54,011 nucleotides of DNA from an uncultured Paracoccus sp. GTDB lineage: Bacteria; Pseudomonadota; Alphaproteobacteria; Rhodobacterales; Rhodobacteraceae. Positions within the stretch are counted from its first letter, which is position 1. Each line of letters starts with the position of its first letter. The translations under genes were made by a program, and so were the position numbers. The DNA is taken from positions 1 through 54,011 of the forward strand of contig NZ_CAMEFG010000025.1 in the NCBI RefSeq assembly GCF_945915435.1. The letters run 5' to 3'. Below are positions 8,628 through 16,284 of the stretch, piece by piece. The notes beneath the pieces were generated by a model. That model did no database searches. It saw only the letters and a program-made list of their open reading frames with translations, and was not told where the DNA came from.

Positions 8628-8657
8628 ATTCCGTTCCCGCCCAAAGCGCGGGATTTT

Positions 8658-8728
8658 GCGGTGGCACCCGGGGAGGAGGAGCGGGTGCCACCGCCTTAGT
8701 CGAAGCCCTGGGGGAGGAGCGGGCTTCG
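8658..8728 (-). ncRNA. Cuckoo/CcsR-type small RNA, unit 2
   Basis: Two hairpins. The 5' one (8701-8728) is a perfect 8-bp stem with loop GCUCCUCCCCCA, the one slightly divergent motif copy (8 of 9 positions). The 3' one (8658-8694) is a perfect 13-bp stem with an 11-base loop CUCCUCCUCCC. The loops are exposed anti-Shine-Dalgarno sequences expected to pair with ribosome sites of mRNAs. Confidence 0.83.
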
Positions 8729-8739
8729 TCCGATCTGAT

Positions 8740-8811
8740 GGCGGCATCCCTGGGAGGAGGGAGTGGGATGCCGCCTGAACCCGGACCCAAGGGAGGAGGA
8801 GTGGGTCGGGT
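8740..8811 (-). ncRNA. Cuckoo/CcsR-type small RNA, unit 1
   Basis: Two hairpins. The 5' one (8779-8811) has ten pairs with one bulged C and loop CUCCUCCUCCCU. The 3' one (8740-8775) is a perfect 11-bp stem with loop ACUCCCUCCUCCCA. It begins eight bases after the DUF1127 stop codon, so it must be released from, or co-transcribed with, that mRNA. In R. sphaeroides the equivalent RNAs are cut from a DUF1127-gene transcript. Confidence 0.84.
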
Positions 8812-8819
8812 ATTCCGTC

Positions 8820-9041
8820 TTACCTGCCGATGGCGGCCGCCTCGCGTGCGATGCGTTCCATGTCCAGTCGGCGAATGCCCAGATCGCCCAGTTCGCGATC
8901 GGTCTTCATGCTCAGTTCGCGCAGCGTCTCGTTATAAACGGCGCGACGCTCGAAATAGTTCGCGATCGAGCGCAGCAGCGACTTGCCGCCCCGGCTTGCC
9001 GGGGATTTGACGCTGCCATGATCCAGATCAAGAACGGCCAT
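8820..9041 (-). CDS. DUF1127 small protein heading the small-RNA array
   Basis: The product is 73 residues, basic, with the C-terminal DUF1127 (YjiS-like) domain TDRELGDLGIRRLDMERIAR. The ATG at 9041 gives a protein of typical length; an ATG at 9170 would prepend 43 residues without family character. The GAAGGA ribosome site is unusually close to the ATG, which may limit translation. In Rhodobacter sphaeroides the corresponding gene (CcaF1) sits directly upstream of the CcsR1-4 small RNAs, is stress-induced, and encodes an RNA-binding protein that takes part in their maturation. The same arrangement here, with the first hairpin eight bases after the stop, makes that role likely; the link is by homology and context. 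Confidence 0.88.
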   Translation of the reverse strand: MAVLDLDHGSVKSPASRGGKSLLRSIANYFERRAVYNETLRELSMKTDRELGDLGIRRLDMERIAREAAAIGR

Positions 9042-9105
9042 TTCCTTCGCCCATCTTCGCTTTCGTTCTGCCTGACAGGTTCTTCCTGTTTCGGCCTTGG
9101 GGACA

Positions 9106-9133
9106 AGATGGGATATTTTCTGCACCTGCACAA
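9106..9133 (-). promoter_or_regulatory. Candidate RpoH-type promoter of the DUF1127/small-RNA operon
   Basis: On the minus strand TTGTGC (9133-9128) is followed after 16 bases by CCATCT (9111-9106), similar to alphaproteobacterial heat-shock sigma promoters (TTG... CCAT). It would start transcription near 9099, leaving about 58 bases of leader with a small ACAGG/CCTGT inverted repeat (9075-9089). No good housekeeping alternative is seen. The assignment rests on weak consensus plus the known RpoH control of the R. sphaeroides operon. Confidence 0.4.
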
Positions 9134-9375
9134 TGGCTGGATTAGCGATTCTGCTATGCAGAAACCGCATGGCTCATCCTTTTGACGGCCCGTTAACCTT
9201 TGACATTCCTGTGAGAATTCCGTGTCGCCGCTCATGCCGCGACGCAGCGTCAGGCAGCGTTTGCAAGGGCCGGGTCCCGTGGTTCCGATCACGCGGCCGG
9301 TCCCGCATGGCCGACTTGCGGGCCGGTGCCGGGCCTGTCATTGTGCCGTATCACACAAGAAATCCTGGGGGTGAC

Positions 9376-10482
9376 ATGGCGATTTCTCGCGACGAAGTTC
9401 TTTCGGTCCTGTCCGAGGTGCCGATTCCCGGCGGTGGGAACCTGGTGGCCGCCGACCTGATTCGCGCCCTGGTGGTGGACGACGGCAACATCCGTTTCGT
9501 GATCGAGGTCGCCGATGCCCGGATGGCCGCGCAGATGCGCGATGCCGAGGCCGAGGCCGAGCGCCGCCTGCTGGCGCTGCCGGGGGTCGCGAAGGTCTCG
9601 ATCGTGATGACCGCGCCCGCTGGGGGCCGCGCGCCCGCGCCGCAGGGCGATGTCGCGCGCGCATCGGGGCAGGGGCAGCCGCCCAACCTGCAAATCGGGC
9701 GCCATCCGACGCCGCAGCAGGGACCCGAACCGGTCCGGGGCGTCGCGCGCATCGTCGCCATCGGGTCCGGCAAGGGCGGGGTGGGGAAATCGACCGTGAC
9801 CTCGAACCTTGCCGTGGCGCTGGCGAGGAAGGGGCGCAAGGTCGGGGTGCTGGACGCCGATATCTACGGCCCTTCGCAGCCGCGCATGCTGGGCGTGACC
9901 GACCGTCCCAGCAGCGACGGGCAGACCATCGAGCCGCTTCATGCGCATGGCGTCACCGTGATGTCGCTTGGCCTGATGATGAAGGACGGCGAGGCAGTCG
10001 TCTGGCGCGGCCCCATGCTGATGGGCGCCTTGCAGCAGATGCTGACCCAAGTGAACTGGGGCGAACTGGACGTTCTGCTGGTCGATCTGCCGCCGGGGAC
10101 GGGCGACGTTCAGCTTTCGCTGTGCCAGAAGGCGCAGGTCAGCGGGGCGGTCATCGTCTCGACCCCGCAGGACGTGGCGCTGCTGGACGCGCGCCGGGCC
10201 ATCGACATGTTCAACAAGCTGCGCACCCCGGTCCTGGGGCTGATCGAGAACATGTCCTTTTATCGCTGCCCCAACTGCGGGCACGAGGCGCATCTGTTCG
10301 GTCATGGCGGTGTCGCCGCCGAGGCCGAGGCGCTTGGCCTGCCTTTCCTGGGCGAGTTGCCGCTGGAACTGGAGGTCCGCCTTGCCGGCGACGCGGGCCG
10401 GCCCATCGCGGCGGGCGAGGGTGCCGTCGCGGATGCCTATGCCCGCCTGGCCGAGCGGCTGATCGGCGGCGGCATGGCCTGA
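9376..10482 (+). CDS. mrp: Mrp/ApbC-type iron-sulfur carrier P-loop protein
   Basis: ATP-dependent scaffold that carries Fe-S clusters to target apoproteins in the cytosol; 368 residues. The N-terminal MIP18-like domain (about 1-80, MAISRDEVLSVLSEVPIPGG) is followed by a Pro/Ala/Gln linker, then the deviant Walker A GSGKGGVGKST, the DADIYGPS switch, DLPPGTGDVQLS, and the C-terminal CPNC cluster-binding pair in FYRCPNCG. The ATG at 9376 was chosen because it gives the family N-terminus behind a GGGGGTG site; the upstream in-frame extension reads through non-coding sequence. The 334 bases upstream hold only the divergent promoter region. A TTGACA hexamer at 9200-9205 is a possible -35, with a poor -10. 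A terminator follows the gene. Confidence 0.94.
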   Translation: MAISRDEVLSVLSEVPIPGGGNLVAADLIRALVVDDGNIRFVIEVADARMAAQMRDAEAEAERRLLALPGVAKVSIVMTAPAGGRAPAPQGDVARASGQGQPPNLQIGRHPTPQQGPEPVRGVARIVAIGSGKGGVGKSTVTSNLAVALARKGRKVGVLDADIYGPSQPRMLGVTDRPSSDGQTIEPLHAHGVTVMSLGLMMKDGEAVVWRGPMLMGALQQMLTQVNWGELDVLLVDLPPGTGDVQLSLCQKAQVSGAVIVSTPQDVALLDARRAIDMFNKLRTPVLGLIENMSFYRCPNCGHEAHLFGHGGVAAEAEALGLPFLGELPLELEVRLAGDAGRPIAAGEGAVADAYARLAERLIGGGMA

Positions 10483-10512
10483 CCCCGGCCCGGTATTGCG
10501 ACATGCGCGCGC

Positions 10513-10544
10513 GCCCCGGATCGCTTGCTGCGTTCCGGGGCTTT
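10513..10544 (+). terminator. Terminator downstream of mrp
   Basis: GCCCCGGA at 10513-10520 pairs perfectly with TCCGGGGC at 10534-10541; the loop is 13 bases and TTTCGATT follows. It separates mrp from the dcw control region. Confidence 0.7.
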
Positions 10545-10545
10545 C

Positions 10546-10629
10546 GATTCCGGGCGGGCGTGCTGGCTGGGAATTCACGGGATCGGGCGGAGGCATCTCG
10601 AATCACTCGCGCGTGATTCGGCGTGATTC
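10546..10629. promoter_or_regulatory. Cluster of GANTC sites in an inverted/direct repeat upstream of the dcw leader
   Basis: CGAATCAC (10599-10606) and GTGATTCG (10613-10620) form a perfect 8-bp inverted repeat with a TCGCGC spacer. GCGTGATTC is then repeated directly ten bases on (10611-10619 and 10621-10629). This places three GANTC sites within 30 bases, with a fourth at 10546-10550. GANTC is the target of the cell-cycle methyltransferase CcrM. The geometry could equally be an operator for a dimeric regulator. No gene is seen between 10483 and 11166. Confidence 0.45.
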
Positions 10630-10723
10630 CGGGCGTCCTTGGCCGAAAACTTGCCGTTTGAACAGAGCGGTTCGGCGAGTTTCCGCATCGGGCAGGGGTT
10701 TTTTGGGAAAGCATGGGATTTAT

Positions 10724-10752
10724 TTGTCACAGGGCAATTAGCACCATATATG
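10724..10752 (+). promoter_or_regulatory. Candidate sigma-70 promoter of the mraZ leader
   Basis: TTGTCA (10724-10729) is followed after exactly 17 bases by TATATG (10747-10752), in the most AT-rich patch of the region. The -10 lies inside a perfect 12-bp palindrome ACCATATATGGT (10743-10754), which could be an operator. Predicted start is near 10759, about 400 bases before mraZ. Confidence 0.5.
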
Positions 10753-10758
10753 GTATTT

Positions 10759-11121
10759 TTCTTGCAAGCCTAAGCTATATGTCTGCCCTCTATCACGGCA
10801 GTGTGACAATGTTCCCGGCCTGTTCCTGTGATGTGCGGGCCACGGCCAGCAATGCGGACCGAACAAACCCATTGCTTCCCGTAAAATCCCATGCCATCCC
10901 TGACTCACGGAGACGGGACACAAGGGGCGCAAAAGAACCCCGAGGCGACAAGCAGGCTTCATACAGGCACCCGTATCCAGACAACGACCCGGCGCCGCGC
11001 GAGCAGCACCTCCCCCAGGTGGCGTGACAAGCCGGGCGATCCCCGAAACTTCGGGGCCCAGTAATGGGAACGAGGGCGGCGGATCGGGCAGTGGCAGCAG
11101 CCCGATCCGCCCTTTGTTTTT
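10759..11121 (+). ncRNA. UpsM-like leader RNA upstream of mraZ
   Basis: In Rhodobacteraceae the dcw cluster has a long 5' leader; premature termination releases the small RNA UpsM (about 206 nt in R. sphaeroides). Here a gene-free leader ends in a strong terminator (11078-11121) only 45 bases before the mraZ start, preceded by two small hairpins (CCCCGA/TCGGGG at 11041-11056 and CCCA/TGGG at 11057-11068). The 3' end is well supported. The 5' end is set by the candidate promoter at 10724-10752, but a start nearer 10900, as size in the relative would suggest, cannot be excluded. Confidence 0.6.
11078..11121 (+). terminator. Strong terminator inside the mraZ leader
   Basis: GGCGGATCGGG (11078-11088) pairs perfectly with CCCGATCCGCC (11101-11111), with a 12-base loop, followed by TTTGTTTTT. 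It is upstream of, not after, the cell-division genes, so the cluster must be expressed by partial read-through or antitermination. Confidence 0.9.
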
Positions 11122-11166
11122 CCGGGCGACCGGAAAGGCGTGGGACAGTGGAAGGAGTGCGGGCCG

Positions 11167-11673
11167 GTGGCGCGCAGGTTCAGAGGATCGGAAGAAGTCA
11201 AGGTGGACGCCAAGGGTCGCGTCTCGATCCCGGCCAAGTTCCGCCGCGTCTTCGAATCCTGCGACCCCGAATGGGAAACCGGCAAGCGCCCGCAGATGGT
11301 CATCGTCTTCGGCACCGCAAGCTGGAAGCATATCCAGCTTTTCACCATGCAGGCGATCGAGGAAATCGACGACCAGATCGCCGCCCTGCCGCGCGGCAGC
11401 GCCGCCCGCAACCTCTTGGAAAACATCTATCACGGCCATGCCGAGGAAGCCGAGATCGACGGCGACGGCCGCCTGGTCCTGCCCCAGAAGCTGCGCGAGA
11501 AGATCGGGCTGAGCGACAGCGCCTTCTTCATCGCGGCGGGCGATTACCTCAAGGTCTGGTCGCCCCAAAGCTACCGCGAGGAAGAGCGCGAGCTTGAATC
11601 CCGCGTCCCCGAGTTCGAGCCGGGCGCGGATCCCCTTTCCCTGCTGACGCCCTCGGGCGCCGAGGGGGCGTGA
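11167..11673 (+). CDS. mraZ: Transcriptional regulator MraZ
   Basis: First gene of the division and cell-wall cluster; MraZ is a ring-forming AbrB-like DNA-binding protein that represses its own operon. It is 168 residues with two copies of the MraZ/AbrB motif: [13 protein letters not shown] (about residue 14) and [13 protein letters not shown] (about residue 98). The GTG at 11167 lies nine bases after AAGGAG and gives the usual MARRFRGS-like start; a GTG at 11140 would add nine residues. Loose TGGGA/TGGAA/TGCGG/TGGCG steps every 8-10 bases at 11141-11172 resemble MraZ boxes, but the match is imperfect. The stop overlaps the rsmH start. Confidence 0.93.
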   Translation: MARRFRGSEEVKVDAKGRVSIPAKFRRVFESCDPEWETGKRPQMVIVFGTASWKHIQLFTMQAIEEIDDQIAALPRGSAARNLLENIYHGHAEEAEIDGDGRLVLPQKLREKIGLSDSAFFIAAGDYLKVWSPQSYREEERELESRVPEFEPGADPLSLLTPSGAEGA

Positions 11674-12644
11674 TGCAGAGCTCTGCCGCGCCTCATGTCC
11701 CGGTCCTGCTGGGGCCATTGCTGCGCGCGGTCGCGCCGGTGGAAGGGCTGTGGGTCGATGGCACCTTCGGCGCGGGCGGCTATGCGCGCGGGCTGCTGGA
11801 GGCCGGGGCGCAAGCGGTGATCGGGATCGACCGCGACCCCACGGTGCTGGCGCTGGCGCGGGGCTGGATGGGCGAATACGGCGACCGGCTGCGGCTGGAG
11901 CAGGGGGTCTTTGCCGATCTCGACCGGATCGCGGGCGGGCCTGTCGATGGGGTTGTGCTGGACCTTGGGGTCAGTTCGATGCAGCTTGACCAGCCAGAAC
12001 GCGGCTTTTCCTTTCTGCGCGACGGCCCGCTGGACATGCGCATGGGCGGCGACGGGCCAAGCGCCGCCGATCTGCTGAACGGCGCCGATGAGACCACCAT
12101 CGCGAACGTGCTTTATCATTTCGGCGAGGAACGCGCCTCGCGCCGCATCGCGCGGGCCATCGTGAAGGCCCGCCCCCTGACCCGCACCGCCCAACTGGCC
12201 GAGATCGTGGCTGCCTGCCTGCCGCGTCCCAAGCCGGGCCAGAGCCATCCGGCGACCCGCAGCTTTCAGGCCATCCGTATCTGGGTCAACGACGAATTCG
12301 GCCAGCTTGTCGCCGGGCTTGCGGCGGCCGAGCGCGCCTTGCGTCCCGGTGGCAGGCTGGCGGTGGTCAGCTTCCATTCGCTTGAGGACCGCATCGTCAA
12401 GCGTTTCATGCAGCATCGTTCCGGCAGCGCCGGGGGCGGCAGCCGCCATGCGCCCGCGCCCGAAACCGGGGCGCCCGCCTTCTCGCTGCCCTTCCGCCGC
12501 GCCATCGGCCCGGATGCGGACGAGATGGCGGCGAACCCCCGCGCGCGCTCGGCCCTGCTGCGGGTGGCGGTGCGCAGCGACGCCCCGGCGGGGCGCGTCG
12601 ATCCGGCGATGCTGGGCCTTCCGGTCCTGCCGGGGGGTGCGTGA
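11673..12644 (+). CDS. rsmH: 16S rRNA (cytosine-N4)-methyltransferase RsmH
   Basis: Methylates C1402 of 16S rRNA using S-adenosylmethionine; also called MraW. It is 323 residues with the N-terminal [16 protein letters not shown] motif [21 protein letters not shown], the [28 protein letters not shown] block, and the C-terminal [13 protein letters not shown]. The ATG at 11673 overlaps the mraZ stop (TGATG); a GTG three bases earlier is an equally coupled alternative. It is followed by ftsL with the same TGATG overlap, so this block is translated as one unit. Confidence 0.96.
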   Translation: MQSSAAPHVPVLLGPLLRAVAPVEGLWVDGTFGAGGYARGLLEAGAQAVIGIDRDPTVLALARGWMGEYGDRLRLEQGVFADLDRIAGGPVDGVVLDLGVSSMQLDQPERGFSFLRDGPLDMRMGGDGPSAADLLNGADETTIANVLYHFGEERASRRIARAIVKARPLTRTAQLAEIVAACLPRPKPGQSHPATRSFQAIRIWVNDEFGQLVAGLAAAERALRPGGRLAVVSFHSLEDRIVKRFMQHRSGSAGGGSRHAPAPETGAPAFSLPFRRAIGPDADEMAANPRARSALLRVAVRSDAPAGRVDPAMLGLPVLPGGA

Positions 12645-12982
12645 TGCGGTCGGTCCTTTACCTTGCGACGGCGCTTTGCGTGATGGGCCTGGCCTTCTGG
12701 GCCTACCGCGAGAATTACCGCACCCAATCCGCCATCAACGAGATGGCGCAGGTCCAGCGCCAGATCGCGGGCCTGCGCGAGGAACTGAGCGACCTGCGCG
12801 CTGAATGGGCTTATCTGAACCGTCCCGAGCGACTGAAGGAACTGGTCGATCTGAACTTCGACCGGCTTCTGCTGGTGCCGCTGAACTCGGGCCAGTTCGT
12901 CGATATCGGCCATGTCGCCTATCCCGAGCCGGAACCCGAACCTGAACCCGACGACGCCCCGACCGAGGAGCCCCAGCCATGA
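12644..12982 (+). CDS. ftsL: Cell division protein FtsL
   Basis: Bitopic inner-membrane protein of the divisome, partner of FtsB and FtsQ and activator of FtsWI. The 112 residues show a membrane segment at about 4-20 (LYLATALCVMGLAFWAY), a periplasmic coiled coil at about 28-60 (EMAQVQRQIAGLREELSDLR), and an acidic Pro/Glu tail (PEPEPEPEPDDAPTEEP). Size, topology and position between rsmH and ftsI identify it more than sequence does, as FtsL is poorly conserved. The start overlaps the rsmH stop (TGATG) and the stop overlaps ftsI (ATGA). Confidence 0.9.
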   Translation: MRSVLYLATALCVMGLAFWAYRENYRTQSAINEMAQVQRQIAGLREELSDLRAEWAYLNRPERLKELVDLNFDRLLLVPLNSGQFVDIGHVAYPEPEPEPEPDDAPTEEPQP

Positions 12983-14784
12983 TCCGCACCCCCCTGCGCC
13001 CCCTGGCCCGTATCCTTCGCGCCCGCGACAAGGGCGAAAACCCCGACGCCATCGAGGCCGAGAACCGCGCGGCCCGCCACGCCCAGATTCAGGACCGTGC
13101 CCGCAAGCGCGCCGAAAGCCGGCTGAAGATGACCGCCGCGCTGTTCATGATCGCCTTCGCCACGGTCGGGCTGCGGATGGGCGCGCTGGCCTCGGGCCAG
13201 CCGAGCGAGCCGCGCGTGCAATCCTCGGGCGCGCAGATCATTTCGCAGCGCGCCGACATCACCGACCGGCACGGGCGGGTGCTGGCGACGAACCTGCTGA
13301 CCCATTCGCTTTACGCCCATCCCCACCAGATGGTCGAACCCGAACGCGCAGCGCATGAACTGGCGCGCATCTTCCCCGACCTGGACGAAGACCGGATGCT
13401 GCGCGACTTCACCGGCAAGCGCACCTTCCTGTGGGTGCGCAAGAAGATCAGCCCCGAACAGATGCAGGCCGTCCATGACATCGGCGAGCCGGGCCTGCTG
13501 TTCGGCCCGCGCGAGATGCGGCTTTACCCCAATGGCCGCGTCGCCAGCCATATCCTGGGCGGCACCCGCTTTGGCCAGGAGGGCGTCAGCAGCGCCGAGG
13601 TGCTGGGCATGGCGGGCGTCGAAAAGGCATTCGATTCCTGGCTGCGCGACCCCGCGAACGACGGCGCGCCGCTGCGCCTGTCCATCGACCTGACCATCCA
13701 GTCGGCGATGGAGGAAGTGCTGGCCAACGGCATGAGCGTGATGAACGCCAAGGGCGCTACCAGCATCCTGATGGAGGTCGCGACCGGCGAGGTTCTGGCC
13801 ATGGCCAGCCTGCCCGATTTCGACCCCAACGACCGCCCGCGCCCGCTGCTGACGGGCGATCCGTCCGACAGCCCGCTGTTCAACCGCGCGGTGCAGGGGC
13901 AGTACGAGCTTGGCTCGACCTTCAAGATCTTTCCGGTGGCGCAGGCGATCGACCAGGGGCTGGTGAACCCGGCCACGCAGATCAACACCGTCTCGCCCAT
14001 GACGATCGGGAAATACCGCATCCGCGATTTCTACAACTACGGGCGGCAGATGTCGGTGGCCGATATCATCGTCAAGTCCTCGAACGTGGGCACGGTCAGG
14101 ATCGCGCAGATGGTGGGGGTCGAGCGGCAGCGGCAATTCCTGCAAGACCTGGGCTTCTTCGAGGCGACGCCCCTGGAGATGACCGAGGCCCCGACCGGAC
14201 GTCCGCTGGTTCCGCAACGCTGGCCCGCCGTGACCGCCGCGACCGTGTCCTTTGGCCACGGCCTTGCCGCCAGCCCGCTGCACCTTGCCAGCGCCTATGC
14301 GACGCTGGCCAATGACGGCATCCGGGTGCGCCCGACGCTGGTGCATGGCCGCAACCGTGCGGCGGGCGAGCGCGTGATCTCGCAGCGCGCCGCCGATACC
14401 TCGGTCGCGCTCTTGCGGCAGGTCGTGACCAACGGCACCGCCCGCACCGCCAATGTCGAGGGCTACGAGATCGCGGGCAAGACCGGCACCGCCGACAAGC
14501 CCCGTCCGGGCGGCGGCTATTACGACAAGAAGAACGTGACGACCTTCGCATCCGTCTTTCCGGCCAGCGATCCGAAATATGTGCTGGTCGTGACGCTGGA
14601 CGAACCGACGGCGCGCAACGTGAACGGGGTCGAGACGCGGACCGCGGGCACCACCACCGTTCCCGTGGCTGCCGAGCTGATCCGCCGTATCGCCCCCCTG
14701 CTGGGCCTGCGTCCGCAGACCGAGCAGGAACTGCCCGTCATTGAACCGCGTCACGGCGACGCGGTAAGGCTCGTCTCGAACTAG
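12979..14784 (+). CDS. ftsI: Peptidoglycan transpeptidase FtsI (PBP3)
   Basis: Septal D,D-transpeptidase that cross-links new peptidoglycan at the division site. It is 601 residues: a basic cytoplasmic tail, one membrane segment around residues 52-70, a non-catalytic dimerisation/pedestal domain (SQRADITDRHGRVLATN), and the transpeptidase domain with Ser313-x-x-Lys316 (STFK), Ser367-Ser368-Asn369 (SxN) and Lys501-Thr-Gly (KTGTA). All catalytic motifs are intact, so it is expected to be active and to bind beta-lactams. The start overlaps the ftsL stop. Confidence 0.97.
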   Translation: MIRTPLRPLARILRARDKGENPDAIEAENRAARHAQIQDRARKRAESRLKMTAALFMIAFATVGLRMGALASGQPSEPRVQSSGAQIISQRADITDRHGRVLATNLLTHSLYAHPHQMVEPERAAHELARIFPDLDEDRMLRDFTGKRTFLWVRKKISPEQMQAVHDIGEPGLLFGPREMRLYPNGRVASHILGGTRFGQEGVSSAEVLGMAGVEKAFDSWLRDPANDGAPLRLSIDLTIQSAMEEVLANGMSVMNAKGATSILMEVATGEVLAMASLPDFDPNDRPRPLLTGDPSDSPLFNRAVQGQYELGSTFKIFPVAQAIDQGLVNPATQINTVSPMTIGKYRIRDFYNYGRQMSVADIIVKSSNVGTVRIAQMVGVERQRQFLQDLGFFEATPLEMTEAPTGRPLVPQRWPAVTAATVSFGHGLAASPLHLASAYATLANDGIRVRPTLVHGRNRAAGERVISQRAADTSVALLRQVVTNGTARTANVEGYEIAGKTGTADKPRPGGGYYDKKNVTTFASVFPASDPKYVLVVTLDEPTARNVNGVETRTAGTTTVPVAAELIRRIAPLLGLRPQTEQELPVIEPRHGDAVRLVSN

Positions 14785-14799
14785 GCTAGCGGAGGTCTT

Positions 14800-16284
14800 G
14801 TGACTGATCAGGCGAAACGGTTGTCCCTGCTGGGGCTGAGGGGCGACAAGGCGCGCGATCCGGCCATCACCGGACTGGCGGTGGATTCGCGAGAGGTGCG
14901 GCCCGGCCATCTGTTCGCCGCGCTGCCCGGCTCGGTCGCGCATGGGGGGCAGTTCATCCAATATGCGCTGCGCCAGGGTGCGGCGGCGGTGCTGACCGAC
15001 CGCGCGGGCGCGGCGCTGGCCGGCGATGCGCTGGCGGGCGCGGATACCGCGCTGGTCGTGGTCGAGGACCCCCGTGCCGCTCTTGCCGCCGCCGCGGCGC
15101 TTTGGTTCGGGGCGCAGCCCGAAAAGCTGGTCGCGGTGACGGGGACTTCGGGCAAGACCTCGGTCGCGAATTTCACCCGCCAGATCTGGCAGCAGCGGGG
15201 CCTGAAGGCGATCAGCCTGGGCACGATGGGCGTGCAGGGCGATTATCAGGCCAGGCTGGCCCATACCACGCCCGAGCCGATCACCCTGCACCGCGTGCTG
15301 GCCGAGGCTGCCGCCGCGGGCGTCACCCATGCGGCGATCGAGGCATCCTCGCACGGGCTGGACCAGCGCCGGCTGGACGGGGTGCGGGTGATGGCCGGGG
15401 CGTTCACGAACTTCAGCCAGGACCACCTGGACTATCACAAGAATTTCGATGAATATTTCGATGCAAAGGCATTGTTGTTCAATCATATTCTGGACGAAGG
15501 CGCGGGCGCGGTCATCAACGTCGACGACCCGCGCGGGCGCCAGATGGCCGGGATCGCGCGCGCGCAAGGGCTGGACCTGCTGACCATTGGCCGCGACGAA
15601 GGGGCCGACCTGCGCATCCTTGGCCAGCGTTACGACGCCACCGGGCAGGACCTGCGCTTTTCGCTGCGCGGGCAGGCGCATCTGGTGCGGCTGTCGCTGA
15701 TCGGCGGCTTTCAGGCGGAAAACGTGCTGGCGGCGATGGGGCTGGCGATGGCCTCGGGCGAGGACCCTGCCGACCTGATCCCGACGCTGCCGCAACTGAC
15801 CACCGTGCGCGGGCGGATGGAGCTGGCCGCGATCCGCGAAAACGGCGCGGCGGTCTTTGTCGATTACAGCCACAAGCCGGGCGCGCTGGCCTCGGCGCTG
15901 CAAAGCCTGCGCCCGCATGTGATGGGCCGCATCGTCGTCGTCTTTGGCGCGGGCGGCGACCGCGACCGGCTGAAGCGCCCCCTGATGGGCGAGGCCGCCG
16001 CGGCCCATGCCGATCTGGTCTATGTCACCGACGATAACCCCCGGACCGAGGACCCGGCGGCGATCCGGGCCGAGATCATGGCCGGCGCGGGTCCCGAGGC
16101 CATCGAGGTCGGCGACCGGGCCGAGGCGATCCTGCGCGGCGTCGATGCCCTGCAACCGGGCGATGCGCTGCTGATCGCGGGTAAAGGGCACGAGACCGGG
16201 CAGATCGTGGGCAGCGACGTCTACCCCTTCGACGACGCGGAACAGGCATCCGTTGCGGTCGCCGCGCTGGATGGGCGGATATGA
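14800..16284 (+). CDS. murE: UDP-MurNAc-L-Ala-D-Glu:meso-DAP ligase
   Basis: Adds the third residue of the peptidoglycan stem peptide in the cytoplasm. The 494-residue Mur ligase has the ATP loop GTSGKTS (Lys119), the central HTTPEPITLHR segment that contacts substrate, and DNPR at 412-415, the motif that selects meso-diaminopimelate over lysine; the wall is therefore of the Gram-negative DAP type. The GTG start at 14800 follows a GGAGG site by four bases. The stop overlaps murF (ATGA). Confidence 0.97.
   Translation: MTDQAKRLSLLGLRGDKARDPAITGLAVDSREVRPGHLFAALPGSVAHGGQFIQYALRQGAAAVLTDRAGAALAGDALAGADTALVVVEDPRAALAAAAALWFGAQPEKLVAVTGTSGKTSVANFTRQIWQQRGLKAISLGTMGVQGDYQARLAHTTPEPITLHRVLAEAAAAGVTHAAIEASSHGLDQRRLDGVRVMAGAFTNFSQDHLDYHKNFDEYFDAKALLFNHILDEGAGAVINVDDPRGRQMAGIARAQGLDLLTIGRDEGADLRILGQRYDATGQDLRFSLRGQAHLVRLSLIGGFQAENVLAAMGLAMASGEDPADLIPTLPQLTTVRGRMELAAIRENGAAVFVDYSHKPGALASALQSLRPHVMGRIVVVFGAGGDRDRLKRPLMGEAAAAHADLVYVTDDNPRTEDPAAIRAEIMAGAGPEAIEVGDRAEAILRGVDALQPGDALLIAGKGHETGQIVGSDVYPFDDAEQASVAVAALDGRI

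Noticed and set aside
8635..8653. Plus-strand terminator TCCCGC/GCGGGA followed by TTTT
   Set aside because: It lies inside the array with no plus-strand gene upstream; more likely a spacer hairpin between small-RNA units 3 and 2.
8353..8778. Plus-strand open frame across the hairpin array
   Set aside because: It is a shadow of the repeats: the translation is low-complexity Gly/Arg, and structure, terminator and G·U pairs all point to minus-strand RNA.
8481..8811. CRISPR-like array reading of the repeated GGGAGGAGGA units
   Set aside because: The repeated part is only about 10-12 bases and sits in hairpin loops; the intervening sequence is palindromic stem, not spacer; no cas genes are present.
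9097..9375. 93-codon N-terminal extension of Mrp
   Set aside because: The added sequence is Arg/Cys-rich without domain character and lies over the divergent promoter region; the ATG at 9376 has a ribosome site and the family N-terminus.
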